Shown in pieces: positions 16,161 to 25,645 of a DNA stretch of 45,728 bases; within the stretch, counting starts at the first letter, position 1; every line of letters starts with the position of its first letter. The notes under the pieces were generated by a model that did no database searches, was not told the DNA's origin, and saw only the letters and a program-made list of their open reading frames with translations. Position numbers and translations under genes: made by a program. The DNA comes from Methylobacterium amylolyticum (lineage in GTDB: Bacteria; Pseudomonadota; Alphaproteobacteria; Rhizobiales; Beijerinckiaceae), in contig NZ_JAUYZI010000047.1 in the NCBI RefSeq assembly GCF_030700245.1, forward strand, positions 1 through 45,728, given 5' to 3'.

Positions 16161-17084
16161 TTATGATTCTATTCTTGTCCATTCATCTCGGTTTGCAAAT
16201 CTTAGTTTATTGTCGTTTATGCAGGCTTTCATGGTAAAATTTGCCTCTCCATTGAAAACGACTATATACCCTCCCGGGAATAAACGGACTTCGCCTAAAG
16301 CGATGCCGAAATTAGTAATAAGAGCGGTATTATCAGAGGTTTGCATGATTTGCATTCCGCCTATATATGTACCACAGACGGCCGAGATGTCCGGCCCGTG
16401 AAATGCAGATTTAAATAACGTATATGATAATTCTCTTACGAGAATATCCGGCATCGGATATGTTATTGTGCCAACAAAGCGGGTTAAAAGCAAATCTTTG
16501 TAACGGTCGGGGAGGGAATTTACAGAAATATAGTCGTCGATGTTTCCGCATAAAAGCACTATACGGAAGTTTTGAGCGCCGAAATGCTCAAGTTCTTCAA
16601 TCAGCTCTAAAACGAAATCAGCATCTATTCCAAAAGAGTCGCTATACTGGCCGCCTTTTTGGTAAAAGTGATTAAATAGATGTTGTGAATTTGCCAGGAA
16701 AAAGATTTTCTCATAATTATCATCTTGGCATAAGCTTTTAAATTTTAGCCATCGACGCTGATATTTTGCACTCAAAGCATTGAACTTTTGAGCCCATTCG
16801 TTTCTTTGACTGAAGTCAGCATCTATGGGAAACTCATGCATATAAAAAAGTCCTTTTGCCTCAATTCCATACGTAAATGGGACCCGATCCCACGTAGGTT
16901 TGCAATCATCAGAATTAAATTCAAAAACCTTTCCGTCAAATCTTAAGCTTTCTAGCAACAATTTCTTCGGAGTTATTATATTATCAAATGGCATTGATAC
17001 CATTGTAACTGATATCTGTTCTATAGTCTGTCTCGACTCGCAACCGAATCCTAGAGACAGCATGACCGTTTTTTCTTGCCTCAC
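16161..17084 (-). CDS. DUF1796-like (putative papain-like cysteine peptidase) protein
   Basis: A 307-residue protein. The N-terminus VMLSLGFGCESRQTIEQI followed by MPFDNIITPKKLL resembles DUF1796, where an SLGxxC motif and a PFDW-type motif stand at these places. The later blocks HEFPIDADF, NALSAKYQRRWLKFK, KIFFLANSQ and NFRIVLLCGNID also fit that family. Members are predicted cysteine-protease-fold proteins found in surface-polysaccharide loci and have no proven reaction. Cys15 would be the nucleophile, but the usual Trp after PFD is Asn here. There is no signal peptide. The gene is AT-rich compared with the IS DNA around it and stands alone on the minus strand. Confidence 0.6.
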   Translation of the reverse strand: MRQEKTVMLSLGFGCESRQTIEQISVTMVSMPFDNIITPKKLLLESLRFDGKVFEFNSDDCKPTWDRVPFTYGIEAKGLFYMHEFPIDADFSQRNEWAQKFNALSAKYQRRWLKFKSLCQDDNYEKIFFLANSQHLFNHFYQKGGQYSDSFGIDADFVLELIEELEHFGAQNFRIVLLCGNIDDYISVNSLPDRYKDLLLTRFVGTITYPMPDILVRELSYTLFKSAFHGPDISAVCGTYIGGMQIMQTSDNTALITNFGIALGEVRLFPGGYIVVFNGEANFTMKACINDNKLRFANRDEWTRIES

Positions 17085-17465
17085 TGGAGAGCCCCTGCGT
17101 GCTGATCGAAGCCATTTCTAATTTTGAGCCGCGACATTGAACAGCATCATTCACTGAACCAATTAACAGGAGTTGGCTGCGCAGAGCCAGCGGAAGTTAT
17201 AGAATAATGTTGATGCCAGATGCCGTTACTAGGCCATTCCCTCGTGCATCACCTGCCGGTGATGGGTACTAGCTAAAGCCAACATTCATCTGCCGATTTT
17301 AAAATGTAAAATTAATCACGATCGACCTCAGTCTAACAAATGCTTAAAGTGAACCAAGATGCGATGCTTGCGATGACGGAGGTAAATAATTATTTCGGAA
17401 GATATCTTGGCGCATATCTGTAGAATCTTGCAGTTATCAATGATGCATCAATGAACATTGAACGA
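17085..17465. other. Stretch without a supported gene
   Basis: An AT-rich gap between two minus-strand genes. No open frame has conserved features. It presumably contains the end of the esterase transcript and the promoter of the DUF1796-like gene. No convincing terminator hairpin was found by eye. Confidence 0.4.
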
Positions 17466-18545
17466 TTACCGACAGGCGAGGGCTCGCGCTAACCGGCTTA
17501 GCCTTCGCGCCTGAACGTCTTTAGTGACTTCAGAAGGATACATCAGTTCGAACCCGTGGTAAGCACCAGGATAGACCTCGAACGCGACAGGTACTGCAGC
17601 CCGCGCCAAGCGGCGAACAAACTCGAGATTTTCGTCGAAAAATAAGTCTAAGGTTCCTACCTGGATATGCGTCGACGGCAGCTCAGACAAGTTAATCGCT
17701 CGCGCCGGCGCTGCGTAGTGCGATACGCCTTGGGAACCTGGCTCTCGACCTAGGTAACACTTCCAAGCGAATCGGTTACTATCCCGATTCCAAATAAATT
17801 GTCCAGTAGTTGGATTGGGATCTGGCTCTGTAACCGTTCGATCGTCGAGCATTGGGCATAATAAGCTTTGAAATTTTATCGCGGGTCCCCTTCTGTCGCG
17901 GCTGACGAGCGCGAGAGCCGCTGCCAAGCCTGCGCCTGAGCTCTCGCCCATAACGGCGATCCGCGTTGGGTCTACGCCGAGCGCCGTTGCCTCACGGGCA
18001 AACCATACCAGTGCTGCATAGCAATCTTCGAGCGGAACCGGGAACGAAACTTCCGGAGCCAACCTATAATCCACCGCCGCTACAACGCAGTCGAGGGCGG
18101 CCACAACTTGTCGAATGAATGGGAGCGCTAATCCAGCGCTTCCAACAATGAAGCCTCCGCCGTGAACATAAAGAATGCCGAATCGGACCGGGCTTTGTCG
18201 CTTTGGAGTGGCTACGAGGATGCTAATCTGTGGTTCGCCCGATGCAATTTGTATCTTATGCTCAGAAACGCTCACCGGCAGACCATCAGCATCAGGGTCC
18301 GAACTGGCCACCTGCTCCGTCATTGCGGCGCGAACCACTGCAACGAGCTCGGGATCGTAAGTCACTGCGGGTCCATTCGCGACCCAGGAAAGGAGTTCCG
18401 GATCGACGAGGTGTGTTGTGTCTTGTAGGATTGTCGGCGACGTGACTGTGGATCTAAATATCGGCGACGGTAGCGTAACGGCACGCCGGACCTGCAACCG
18501 CAGCGCATTAATCAGTCCAGCGAGCTTCCGGTCGGCCCGGATCAT
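17466..18545 (-). CDS. HSL-family alpha/beta-hydrolase (esterase)
   Basis: A 359-residue esterase of the hormone-sensitive-lipase (Abhydrolase_3) family. The oxyanion motif is HGGGF (128-132), the nucleophile is Ser202 in GESSGAG, an acid lies in VGTLDLFFDEN (Asp300 or Asp304) and the base is His330 in YPGAYHGFE. It would cleave short acyl esters. Next to glycan genes it may remove acyl groups or act on an unrelated substrate. The start at 18545 is strongly supported by a four-base ATGA overlap with the upstream SGNH-like gene. The frame stays open for another 24 codons but would overlap that gene heavily. The first 45 residues are basic and poorly conserved. Confidence 0.88.
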   Translation of the reverse strand: MIRADRKLAGLINALRLQVRRAVTLPSPIFRSTVTSPTILQDTTHLVDPELLSWVANGPAVTYDPELVAVVRAAMTEQVASSDPDADGLPVSVSEHKIQIASGEPQISILVATPKRQSPVRFGILYVHGGGFIVGSAGLALPFIRQVVAALDCVVAAVDYRLAPEVSFPVPLEDCYAALVWFAREATALGVDPTRIAVMGESSGAGLAAALALVSRDRRGPAIKFQSLLCPMLDDRTVTEPDPNPTTGQFIWNRDSNRFAWKCYLGREPGSQGVSHYAAPARAINLSELPSTHIQVGTLDLFFDENLEFVRRLARAAVPVAFEVYPGAYHGFELMYPSEVTKDVQARRLSRLARALACR

Positions 18546-19270
18546 AGCCGGGACAGGCTCTGCTGGGAGGTTCCGATCTGCCGCAGCGATGCTAGATCGC
18601 CCCGCCGAACCGACCATATCCGCGCGTATCGCTTACGCAAGCTGGTGAGTCGGTCTGGTCGTTTGTGGCCGAGCCGAACTCCCGCAATGCGCTCGACAGC
18701 TTCGCACAGGTGATACACATGATCCTCTGCGATGTGTCCTCGACCATCGCTTAGACACGGATTTAGGGTGCCATCTGGCGTCTCGTAGAGCTTGGGGACC
18801 CCTACGAAAGCAACCCCTAAGGCGTGACAGCTATCGCTCAAAGCAATATTTAAAGCCTTACGGGCGTCGCACCGCGCTTTCAACGTCCCGTACGGCGGCG
18901 ACGCCGTATCGTCCCATTGTGGTTCTACTGGCGGGAGTACTCCAACAATGCAGACCCGCACAGGAAAATCGAAAAGCGTCGTCAACCACCTAACTGCTTC
19001 AGTATAGCCCTGGGCTAAGGCGGTGATGGTGGTTTTGACGTCGCCCCCTTTCATTGGCGTAGAGCGGAACAGAAAGCGCCGGATGTCCTCGCTGCCGACC
19101 ATATAGATCATCGTGTCGCCGGACTCGGGCATCCCGATCTCTAAGGTTTTAAAGGCACCGCCCTGCCCCAGCCGCCGCATAGTATAAGGTCCGAGTGCAC
19201 GCAGCTTGACGTTCGCGCACATCCTAAAAGTATGGAAGGCATGGTCGTCGCCAAACACAATAATCGTCAC
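18542..19270 (-). CDS. SGNH-like protein lacking the GDS serine
   Basis: A 242-residue paralogue of 14562-15281. The N-terminal block is MTIIVFGDDHAFH: the serine of GDSH is replaced by Asp. The GEID block reads YMVGSEDIRRF. VCIVGVLPPVEP and the DGRGHIAEDH segment are kept. Without the nucleophile a classical SGNH hydrolase mechanism is unlikely, so it may be a binding or regulatory partner or use another chemistry. Its stop overlaps the start of the esterase gene, so the pair is translationally coupled. That suggests joint action, perhaps with the esterase supplying catalysis; this is inference. Confidence 0.68.
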   Translation of the reverse strand: MTIIVFGDDHAFHTFRMCANVKLRALGPYTMRRLGQGGAFKTLEIGMPESGDTMIYMVGSEDIRRFLFRSTPMKGGDVKTTITALAQGYTEAVRWLTTLFDFPVRVCIVGVLPPVEPQWDDTASPPYGTLKARCDARKALNIALSDSCHALGVAFVGVPKLYETPDGTLNPCLSDGRGHIAEDHVYHLCEAVERIAGVRLGHKRPDRLTSLRKRYARIWSVRRGDLASLRQIGTSQQSLSRL

Positions 19271-19274
19271 GGCC

Positions 19275-19487
19275 TTATTTGCCTTGGGATTTCTGGGTCA
19301 TTGGTGCCTCGTCTGGTGCGATAAACATCGTTAGCTTGGATCTGCTGTTGGGATCCGGTGCGTCGTCGCTTGATCGCTCGGCAACCTCGATGCCCAGGTC
19401 GCTTACCCGCAGCCACGGCGCGATGAGGAGTATTAGGTGGGTTGGGCGCGTCTTCGGCGGGCCGAGGGTGAGATAGGAAGCACCCAC
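19275..19487 (-). other. Possible C-terminal fragment of an unknown glycan-related protein
   Basis: A 70-codon open frame just upstream of the SGNH-like gene reads YLTLGPPKTRPTHLILLIAP and then an alternating polar stretch ending in KSQGK. The pattern of a strand-rich tail resembles the ends of some glycan-binding or glycosyltransferase proteins, but I cannot name a family. It could be chance. Confidence 0.25.
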
Positions 19488-19668
19488 GGGCTTATTGGCG
19501 GGCTCCTTGCGGAAGAGATCTGAGGGGCAGCCGACCCAAGCAACGGCAACTCAGCACTTTTGTGTACTTTGCCTTGAGCATCATTTTAGAGCGGCTGGCC
19601 CGTCGCTTGGTCAGCCGTCTTGCAGTTGCAAACTAAGCCACTCTTCGGTTCACTGGGTCGCTAACACG

Positions 19669-20462
19669 TCAAACCGCCGTTTTGCTAACAACCGTCTTCA
19701 GTGAGAACAATCCGACAGCCAGGCAGGCCAGCGAGCACATAACCACGTAGAGGTAGTCGATCTCCAACGTCGAAGATGGATAGTAGGCCGACCGCATCCA
19801 TTCACAAATCTGCAAAACAGGATTGAATTTAAGCCAGTAATATACTTTGTCTGGCAAGTAACTTGGCATAAATATTACGCCACTTGTAACATATACAATT
19901 ATACTGAACAGCGCATATCCGATCAGCCAGCCAGGAAAAAATCCGATTATTGCTACGTTGATGGCGCCTAGACCGATTCCCAGCAAGATAGCAGTCAGGT
20001 ACCCGCATACGGCCAGGAACGGGTCATGCGGACGAGGGTCAACGCCAAGAGCGAGCAAAACTCCGCAGACTAACAGCAAGCTCAGGAAACCGATGACAAT
20101 TTCTACCAATATGCGAGAGAAAATAAGGTAAAAAGCTTTACTTGTGGATAATAAGTAATCAGTCTATTCATAAAGACAGATTTCATAACTTCGCGAGAGA
20201 TGTATTGAAATATCAATACAGGTACAGCTCCGGTGGCAAAGAATAGGGGGCGATTGTCACCGAGCGGAACCGGCATCTTTTGAAATGTATAGATTGCGAT
20301 TAACACAAAAACGTGCACGCATGGCCATAATACCACGACCCCGTAGCCCCATAGGGAGCTTCCAAACCGCGCACGCATGTCGCGCAACATCAGAGCATGC
20401 AGGACATGCAGATAGGTTTCGAAGGCGCCCATTTTCGCGCCCGCGGTCCTCGTTATAGCCAT
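19669..20462 (-). pseudogene. ABC-2 polysaccharide/O-antigen export permease, frameshifted
   Basis: Two overlapping frames (20462 to 20103, then 20109 to 19669) together encode about 265 residues of a Wzm/KpsM-type inner-membrane permease. The first half has MLRDMRARFGSSLWGYGVVVLWP and the ISREVMKSVFMNRLITYYPQVK region. The second half has LVEIVIGFLSLLL, further membrane segments, SGVIFMPSYLPDKVYYWLKFNP and a C-terminal segment ending near SAYYPSSTLEIDY. At 20134-20138 the codon for Lys in QVK and the codon for Ala in AFYLIFSRIL share a base, so one base is missing. Restoring it gives a continuous reading. No Wzt ATPase is nearby. It is a pseudogene unless the error is a sequencing artefact. 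Confidence 0.85.
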
Positions 20463-20575
20463 TTCCTCGACCTTGGTTGCCCTCTACATGCATTGGCAAC
20501 GAAAGCGGCCAAACTGCGTCGGAGGTCCCTATTTCGGCTTGCTTGCGTGCCGGGGGTCGGTGAGATCTATGGTAT

Positions 20576-21715
20576 GACCGTATGTCCGCGGCGCTGCAGG
20601 GCTCGTCTCAAGGCTCGGCCATCAAACGGTGCTGGAATGGGCCAAGCCGATCCTCACCTTGAGAGGGCGAGCGGTGGAGCAATGCAGCGATGTTTTCATG
20701 GCACCTGACGGGTCGAAGATGCGCAACGCGCTCGCCGTTGCCGATGGCGACCGTGAGGAGATACGCTACTTCGGGGAGGCCGACGTCGCGATAGAGAGGA
20801 TGCGTTGGCTCGTCAAGCGTCTAGCTGTTGAACAGGCGCGGGTGCAGTTCTGCTACGAGGCGGGCCTGACACGCAAGAGCTTGCATCACCTCAGCACCGA
20901 CCTTGGCCATTCCTGAATCATGGTCTCCCCGGAGCTGGTCTCACGAGAACTCGTCGATCAGGCCAGACCAACCGCCCCGACACCCTGATGCTGGCTAAGC
21001 TCCTGCGCGCCGGTGAACTCAGGTCGATGTAAGTGCCCGTCGCGCGTCGTCACGCCATACGCGATCTCGTCCGTTCCATGTGGCTGCGGTCGCTTCAGAG
21101 CTTGTGTAGCGTTAGAAGGTGAGCGCCCCCATGCTCAAGCATGACCGCGTCTACTTACGCTAAGACGGGCTGGACGATGCGCTACGTATGCTGGCTCAAG
21201 GTGCCGAGGTTCGAACATCCGGCCCACCAGATCACACTGCAGGAAATGGTCGAGGCGGTGCACATTGGCAAAGATCGCGTCACTTGCATCGAGCCGGCCA
21301 TCGCTGAGTTCGTCCCATCGTGGTCGCTCGGACCCGGTCGGGCGGGGCCTTCCGACCCTGCCAGGCGTCGATCTGGCCGCGGCCGTGACATTCGGCACCG
21401 AGGTCGGCGACCTGACGCGCTTCGAGAATAAGCTATCTCCGCCTTGCTACCGAGCGAACGCTCCACCCAAGACTTGGCCCCGCGCGGGGGACGATCAAAG
21501 TGGCAAGCGGGCGGATGCGCCACATGCATGCCGAAAGCGCGTGAACCTAGCGGAGAAGCTCTACCGCCTAGAGGCGGTTCCGCGGCGGATGGGTGAAATG
21601 GCGTGGGAGGCGCAGAGTCGCCTGGCGGTGAGCTATCTGGCGCCAAGCGGCCGGGGCAAGGAGGCGACGGTGGTCTGGACCGCCAGCGCGCGAGAGCTCG
21701 TCGGCTTCAGACGGT
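20576..21715 (+). pseudogene. Decayed IS110-family element
   Basis: It begins with GACCGTATGTCCGCGGCGCTG, shared with the IS110 copy at 30367, and follows that copy through the transposase: NALAVADGDREEIRYFGEA, LVKRLAVEQARVQFCYEAG, a stop after TDLGHS, then HPAHQITLQEMVEAVHIGKD, AIAEFVPSWSLGP and finally KEATVVWTASARELVGF. Stops and several frameshifts interrupt it, the DEDD N-terminus reads MAPDGSK instead of VGIDVSK, and the resemblance ends near 21715. This is an old, dead copy. The 282-codon frame at 21265-22113 is an accident of it. Confidence 0.82.
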
Positions 21716-22128
21716 CGCTAGCTCCCAACGGCCAGACGACGGCAGGACGCGCAGTACCGGCGGTCAACGCGACGCGGCACCTCGAGGAACTGCCCGGGGT
21801 TACACCGATCGCCCTGCAATCAAAAGGGCGGTTCTGCGGAGATCGCGCACGAAGGCGGTGTGTTCTTAGCCAAACGCGGACAAGACTTACGATCAGCGGT
21901 CTGGAACGGCACAGGTCGGTCATCGAGCGGACTCTGCCCTGGCCGACCAATCCGCCAGATCACCATTCGCTACGAGGGACGGGTGGACGTCCCTTGTTGT
22001 TTCTCGACGTCGGCCGCAACGCTCATTGTGCGCGCCTCACCGAAAGACGATGTAATTGGGGGATCCTGATCGAAGGGACGCCGGGCAGGCCTCATTGCAG
22101 GCCGCGCGCATGAGCCAATAGGACGGAA
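21716..22128. other. Stretch without a supported gene
   Basis: GC-rich sequence between the dead IS110 and the glycosyltransferase gene. It may be the remainder of the insertion or other IS debris; no recognisable protein was found. Confidence 0.35.
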
Positions 22129-23868
22129 ATGTCCTCGCGGAAGGAAACACTGAACGCAAACGAAAGTAGCTGTCATCGATTCAGTGAACGGAAAGCACGG
22201 GCGGAGCATATGGAAAGCGAAAAAACACCGGGCGATTTCGACCCGCACACATATCTGTTGATCAACCCGGACGTTGCCGCCGCCAGGGTAGATCCAGCAG
22301 AACATTATCTTCGTTTCGGACGTAGCGAGGGCCGGGAATATAAGTTCCCAGAAGCAGATAACGTTCCTGAAGCTGGGGCCGACACAGGTCCTGGCAAGAC
22401 TGAAACTCAGGACGTTGATCGGGAGATGATCGCAAGGAGTGGGTTATTTGATGATTGCTGGTACCGCATAGCCGCTGGAATAACCGACGAAACAATCGAT
22501 CCAATAAACCATTACGTTGATATTGGAGAGCGTTCAGGTTTGAATCCTTCTAAACGATTTGACGCTCAAGGTTATAGATATATAAATGACGATATTGGTA
22601 AAAGTAAATACAACGCCCTTGTTCATTACTTGCGTTTCGGCCGATCTGAAGGTAGAGCTAGATCAATCTTAGACAAAATTGTAATGAAGGACGTAATTAC
22701 GACCGAAAGACAATTTATCGTTGTTTTGTTCCATGAATGCAGCCGGACCGGAGCGCCAATCCTTGGGTGGAACCTGATCGAGCACCTCAAGCAAAAATAC
22801 AGAGTGATTGCTCTAGTCAAAGCAACGGGCCCAATAATTCAGTCGATCAAAAAATCCGCCGAAGTAACAATTGTAATACCAGACGGCGTCGTTCTGTTCC
22901 CGGCCCAATGCTATTTGCTGGCCAAAAGATTATATGAGATGTACAAACCTAAATATGCTATCGCGAATTCAGTCGAAACGCGCTGTTTTGTTCCTTCATT
23001 TGAGGAGATTGGCATTCCAACTTTAAGTTTAGTGCATGAGTTCGCAGACTACGAATGGATTCCACCTGGGTCGCTAAATGATCTATTTAAAAAATCGACG
23101 CACGTTGTATTTTCGACTGACTTAGTTGCACGTAATTGCGTGTCTCATTATCCGTGTCTATTAAACGTGCCCTATGAAATCTTAGCGCAGGGGAGATCGA
23201 GCCTTCCTATCGAAGATGCTAAGACGGTTCGCTCGAGCGGCAATCCCCTCGGGAGGCGGATAGAGATGCTCCGCAACAAAGACAATTTCATAGTAGCGGG
23301 AATGGGGCGGGTAACACATCGAAAAGGAGTTGACCTATTTATCGAAACAGCATTCGAATTTTACAAGCGGTACCCAATAAGGAATATATTTTTCATTTGG
23401 ATAGGCGGCTGGGATGAATCAGACACTGCCTATGCTGAATACCAACAAAAGGTTGTTCGAGAGCACGGTCTTGGAGACAAGGTCCATTTCTTTCCAGAAA
23501 TGTATGACCTTGACTACGTTTACAGCCGAATCGATCTACTCTATCTATCCTCTAGGCTCGATCCTATGCCGAACGTGGCAATCGATGCTACATGCCACGG
23601 AATACCCATAATTTGCTTCAGGCGAGCGAGTGGCATCGCGGAGCTCTTTGAGCAGTCATGCGAATTCTCTCATTATGTTGTAGAGAGATTTGATGTTGAG
23701 GCCGCAGCAGACGCAATTTGTAAACTATCAGAGACTGGAGATGCTAAACCGATGAAAGCGAGAATGAAAGATTTTTCAAGGTTATTTCAAATGGAAAACT
23801 ACGTAAAAAAACTTGACAATAAAATGATCGAGCTATCAAAAGCGGCAAGACGCGACTATGAGGAATAG
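22129..23868 (+). CDS. GT4-type glycosyltransferase with N-terminal HYLRFGRSEGR repeats
   Basis: A 579-residue protein. The N-terminus has three related units: about 38-70 (INPDVAAARVDPAEHYLRFG), 105-140 (DPINHYVDIGERSGLNP) and 144-176 (NALVHYLRFGRSEGRARS). The rest is a GT-B glycosyltransferase of the Glycos_transf_1 class: HECSRTGAPILGWNL at the start of the acceptor domain, AGMGRVTHRKGVDLFIE (390-406) opening the donor domain, and DPMPNVAIDATCHGIPII carrying the nucleotide-sugar site. It would transfer a sugar from a nucleotide donor in the cytoplasm. An alternative start lies at 22210 (MESEKTPGDF). The epimerase gene overlaps its end by 11 bases, so they form an operon. It is AT-richer than the upstream IS DNA. 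Confidence 0.88.
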   Translation: MSSRKETLNANESSCHRFSERKARAEHMESEKTPGDFDPHTYLLINPDVAAARVDPAEHYLRFGRSEGREYKFPEADNVPEAGADTGPGKTETQDVDREMIARSGLFDDCWYRIAAGITDETIDPINHYVDIGERSGLNPSKRFDAQGYRYINDDIGKSKYNALVHYLRFGRSEGRARSILDKIVMKDVITTERQFIVVLFHECSRTGAPILGWNLIEHLKQKYRVIALVKATGPIIQSIKKSAEVTIVIPDGVVLFPAQCYLLAKRLYEMYKPKYAIANSVETRCFVPSFEEIGIPTLSLVHEFADYEWIPPGSLNDLFKKSTHVVFSTDLVARNCVSHYPCLLNVPYEILAQGRSSLPIEDAKTVRSSGNPLGRRIEMLRNKDNFIVAGMGRVTHRKGVDLFIETAFEFYKRYPIRNIFFIWIGGWDESDTAYAEYQQKVVREHGLGDKVHFFPEMYDLDYVYSRIDLLYLSSRLDPMPNVAIDATCHGIPIICFRRASGIAELFEQSCEFSHYVVERFDVEAAADAICKLSETGDAKPMKARMKDFSRLFQMENYVKKLDNKMIELSKAARRDYEE

Positions 23869-24820
23869 GCACATTGTAATTGGCGGATCGGGCTTCATCG
23901 GGCGTCATGTATGTCGGACGCTTATCGAGCATGGCCACTCCGTTGAAATTGTAAGCAGAACATTAATAGCGCCGAGCATCGAAGGAAGCAAATTTTCGCA
24001 GCTAGATTTATCAACCGCCACAGTCGAAGAGATAATACACGTTATCGATGAGAGTGAAACGATTCACCATTATGCATGGTCAACGGTACCGCATACCGCT
24101 GAGAAAGATCCAGTTGGTGACCTATACCAAAATGTAGGTTCGACACTCAAATTACTCGAAGCAGCAAAACGTCTAGGGGGTAAAAGAATAGTTTTCGCGT
24201 CGTCTGGGGGGACGGTCTACGGGAAGCTCAACTCAATACCAGCCGGTGAAGATCATAGGCTTAACCCTATTAACGCATACGGCATCAGTAAGGTGACATG
24301 TGAAAATTATCTAAATTTATTTAGGAATGAATATGGATTGGATATTCGGATCGCTCGGATATCGAACCCTTATGGCCCTGGCCAGAACGCACTTCGAGGG
24401 CAAGGTGTTATTGCCACTTTTATATACAATGCGCTCTTCAATCGCGAAATCGAGATTTTTGGAGACGGTACGATAGTACGTGATTTCATTCACATTCATG
24501 ATGTCGCGGCGGCATTATTTAAATTATCCACCGTCGAGTTTGAGGGATCAGATCTACCGAGAACTTACAATATTGGCGGTGGCGAAAAACGCTCGATCAA
24601 CAGTATTGTTGAGTCTATAAGCCGCTGCGTTGTTGGGCCTTTCGCAGTAAAAAGATCAGAGGGAAGAGCTTTCGACGTGCCGATAAGCGTGTTAGATATC
24701 ACAAATGCGCAAAAATACCTCAGCTGGAAGCCGCTGATATTCTTAGATCAGGGAATCCAGTGGATGGTTGAGGATATAGAGTTGAATAGAGACAATTCAT
24801 TCGGCATGATAAGGCGTTGA
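23858..24820 (+). CDS. NAD-dependent epimerase/dehydratase (GalE-like)
   Basis: A 320-residue extended short-chain dehydrogenase that works on a nucleotide sugar. The NAD-binding motif is GGSGFIG (9-15), SSGGTVYG (115-122) gives the catalytic Ser/Thr region, and YGISK (141-145) supplies the catalytic Tyr and Lys. RISNPYGPGQ, the RDFIHIHDVA signature and a YNIGGG block complete the family pattern. The length is typical of UDP-glucose/GlcNAc 4-epimerases, but the exact substrate cannot be told apart from related dehydratases. Its start lies 11 bases inside the upstream glycosyltransferase gene, so the product may supply that enzyme's donor sugar. Confidence 0.92.
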   Translation: MRNRHIVIGGSGFIGRHVCRTLIEHGHSVEIVSRTLIAPSIEGSKFSQLDLSTATVEEIIHVIDESETIHHYAWSTVPHTAEKDPVGDLYQNVGSTLKLLEAAKRLGGKRIVFASSGGTVYGKLNSIPAGEDHRLNPINAYGISKVTCENYLNLFRNEYGLDIRIARISNPYGPGQNALRGQGVIATFIYNALFNREIEIFGDGTIVRDFIHIHDVAAALFKLSTVEFEGSDLPRTYNIGGGEKRSINSIVESISRCVVGPFAVKRSEGRAFDVPISVLDITNAQKYLSWKPLIFLDQGIQWMVEDIELNRDNSFGMIRR

Positions 24821-25033
24821 ATTATCTCGTTTGCTATTGGATCCTAAAACAAGGTAAAGGGATCGGCGGGTTTTCAGGGAGCGCCATTTCTGTATACTAC
24901 GTTTTCGGAGTTAGCTACTCAGGCCTGTGAGGGGGGGCGAGCGCCGGCGGTCTCAAAGATTATGGCGAAGAGGTTGGCGCCCGTCGGGCGCGCGGCGCCG
25001 ACGACAGTGCGGATGTGGCCTCACCCTCGGTCG

Positions 25034-25500
25034 GTGATTATCCACGCCTGTGACGGCGGCGCTCAGATGCCGACGGACCTGAGGGTTGTGGCGAAGGAGC
25101 GGGTGCCCGCGATGTTCGCTGTGTCGACGACGGTGCGGATGTCGGTCTCGCCCCAGGTTGCGCACATGGCGCGGTAGCCGTTGGTCATCTTCCGCTCGGC
25201 GACGGCCGGACGCGTGCTACGGCTCGGAGGCGTTGTTGGTGGGCTTGACCGTGCCGGGTTAGGCCAGGAAGACCAGGAGCTGCTCGCGGGCCCGGCTGAT
25301 CCTGTCCTGTGGCTCGCGCGTCAGGTCGCAGCGGCTCGGCGAGGCGAGGATGGCGCCGGGCTGCTGATCCAGGCTCCGGCGTTTGGCGGCCGGCGTCGAG
25401 GCGGCCCGATCGATGACACTCTCCGCCAGGGTGAAGACATATCGCAACAAGAGCTCAGTGTAAGCGGTGTTTTCAGGCGACGGCCTGAAGGGTTAGCGCG
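25034..25500 (-). pseudogene. IS66-family transposase remnant (C-terminal third plus end)
   Basis: Minus-strand frames match the C-terminus of the intact IS66 protein at 38562-39842: VFTLAESVIDRAA, AKRRSLDQQPGAIL, SPSRCDLTRE and AREQLLVFLA, then after a frameshift KMTNGYRAMCATWGETDIRT and VVDTANIAG. The outer end reads GTGATTATCCACGCCTGTGA on the plus strand, close to the GTAATTAC-type end of the intact element. Frameshifts and the missing two thirds make it dead. The flanks 24821-25033 and 25501-25645 hold nothing that I recognise. Confidence 0.82.
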
Positions 25501-25645
25501 GGCGCAAAGGCCCATGGCTAGCTCCTCATAGGGAGCGCCCAGTGAATCAGCGCCACACCGTCGCGTAAACCCAAAAGTCCGACTCAGCTCAAACAGAAAA
25601 ATCTCTAAAAATCATTAGCTCCAGGGACGTGGTTAGTAATATTAA

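Noticed and set aside
21265..22113. 282-codon plus-strand frame that could be taken as a gene
   Set aside because: It mixes frames of a decayed IS110 transposase; real transposase blocks appear only in pieces.
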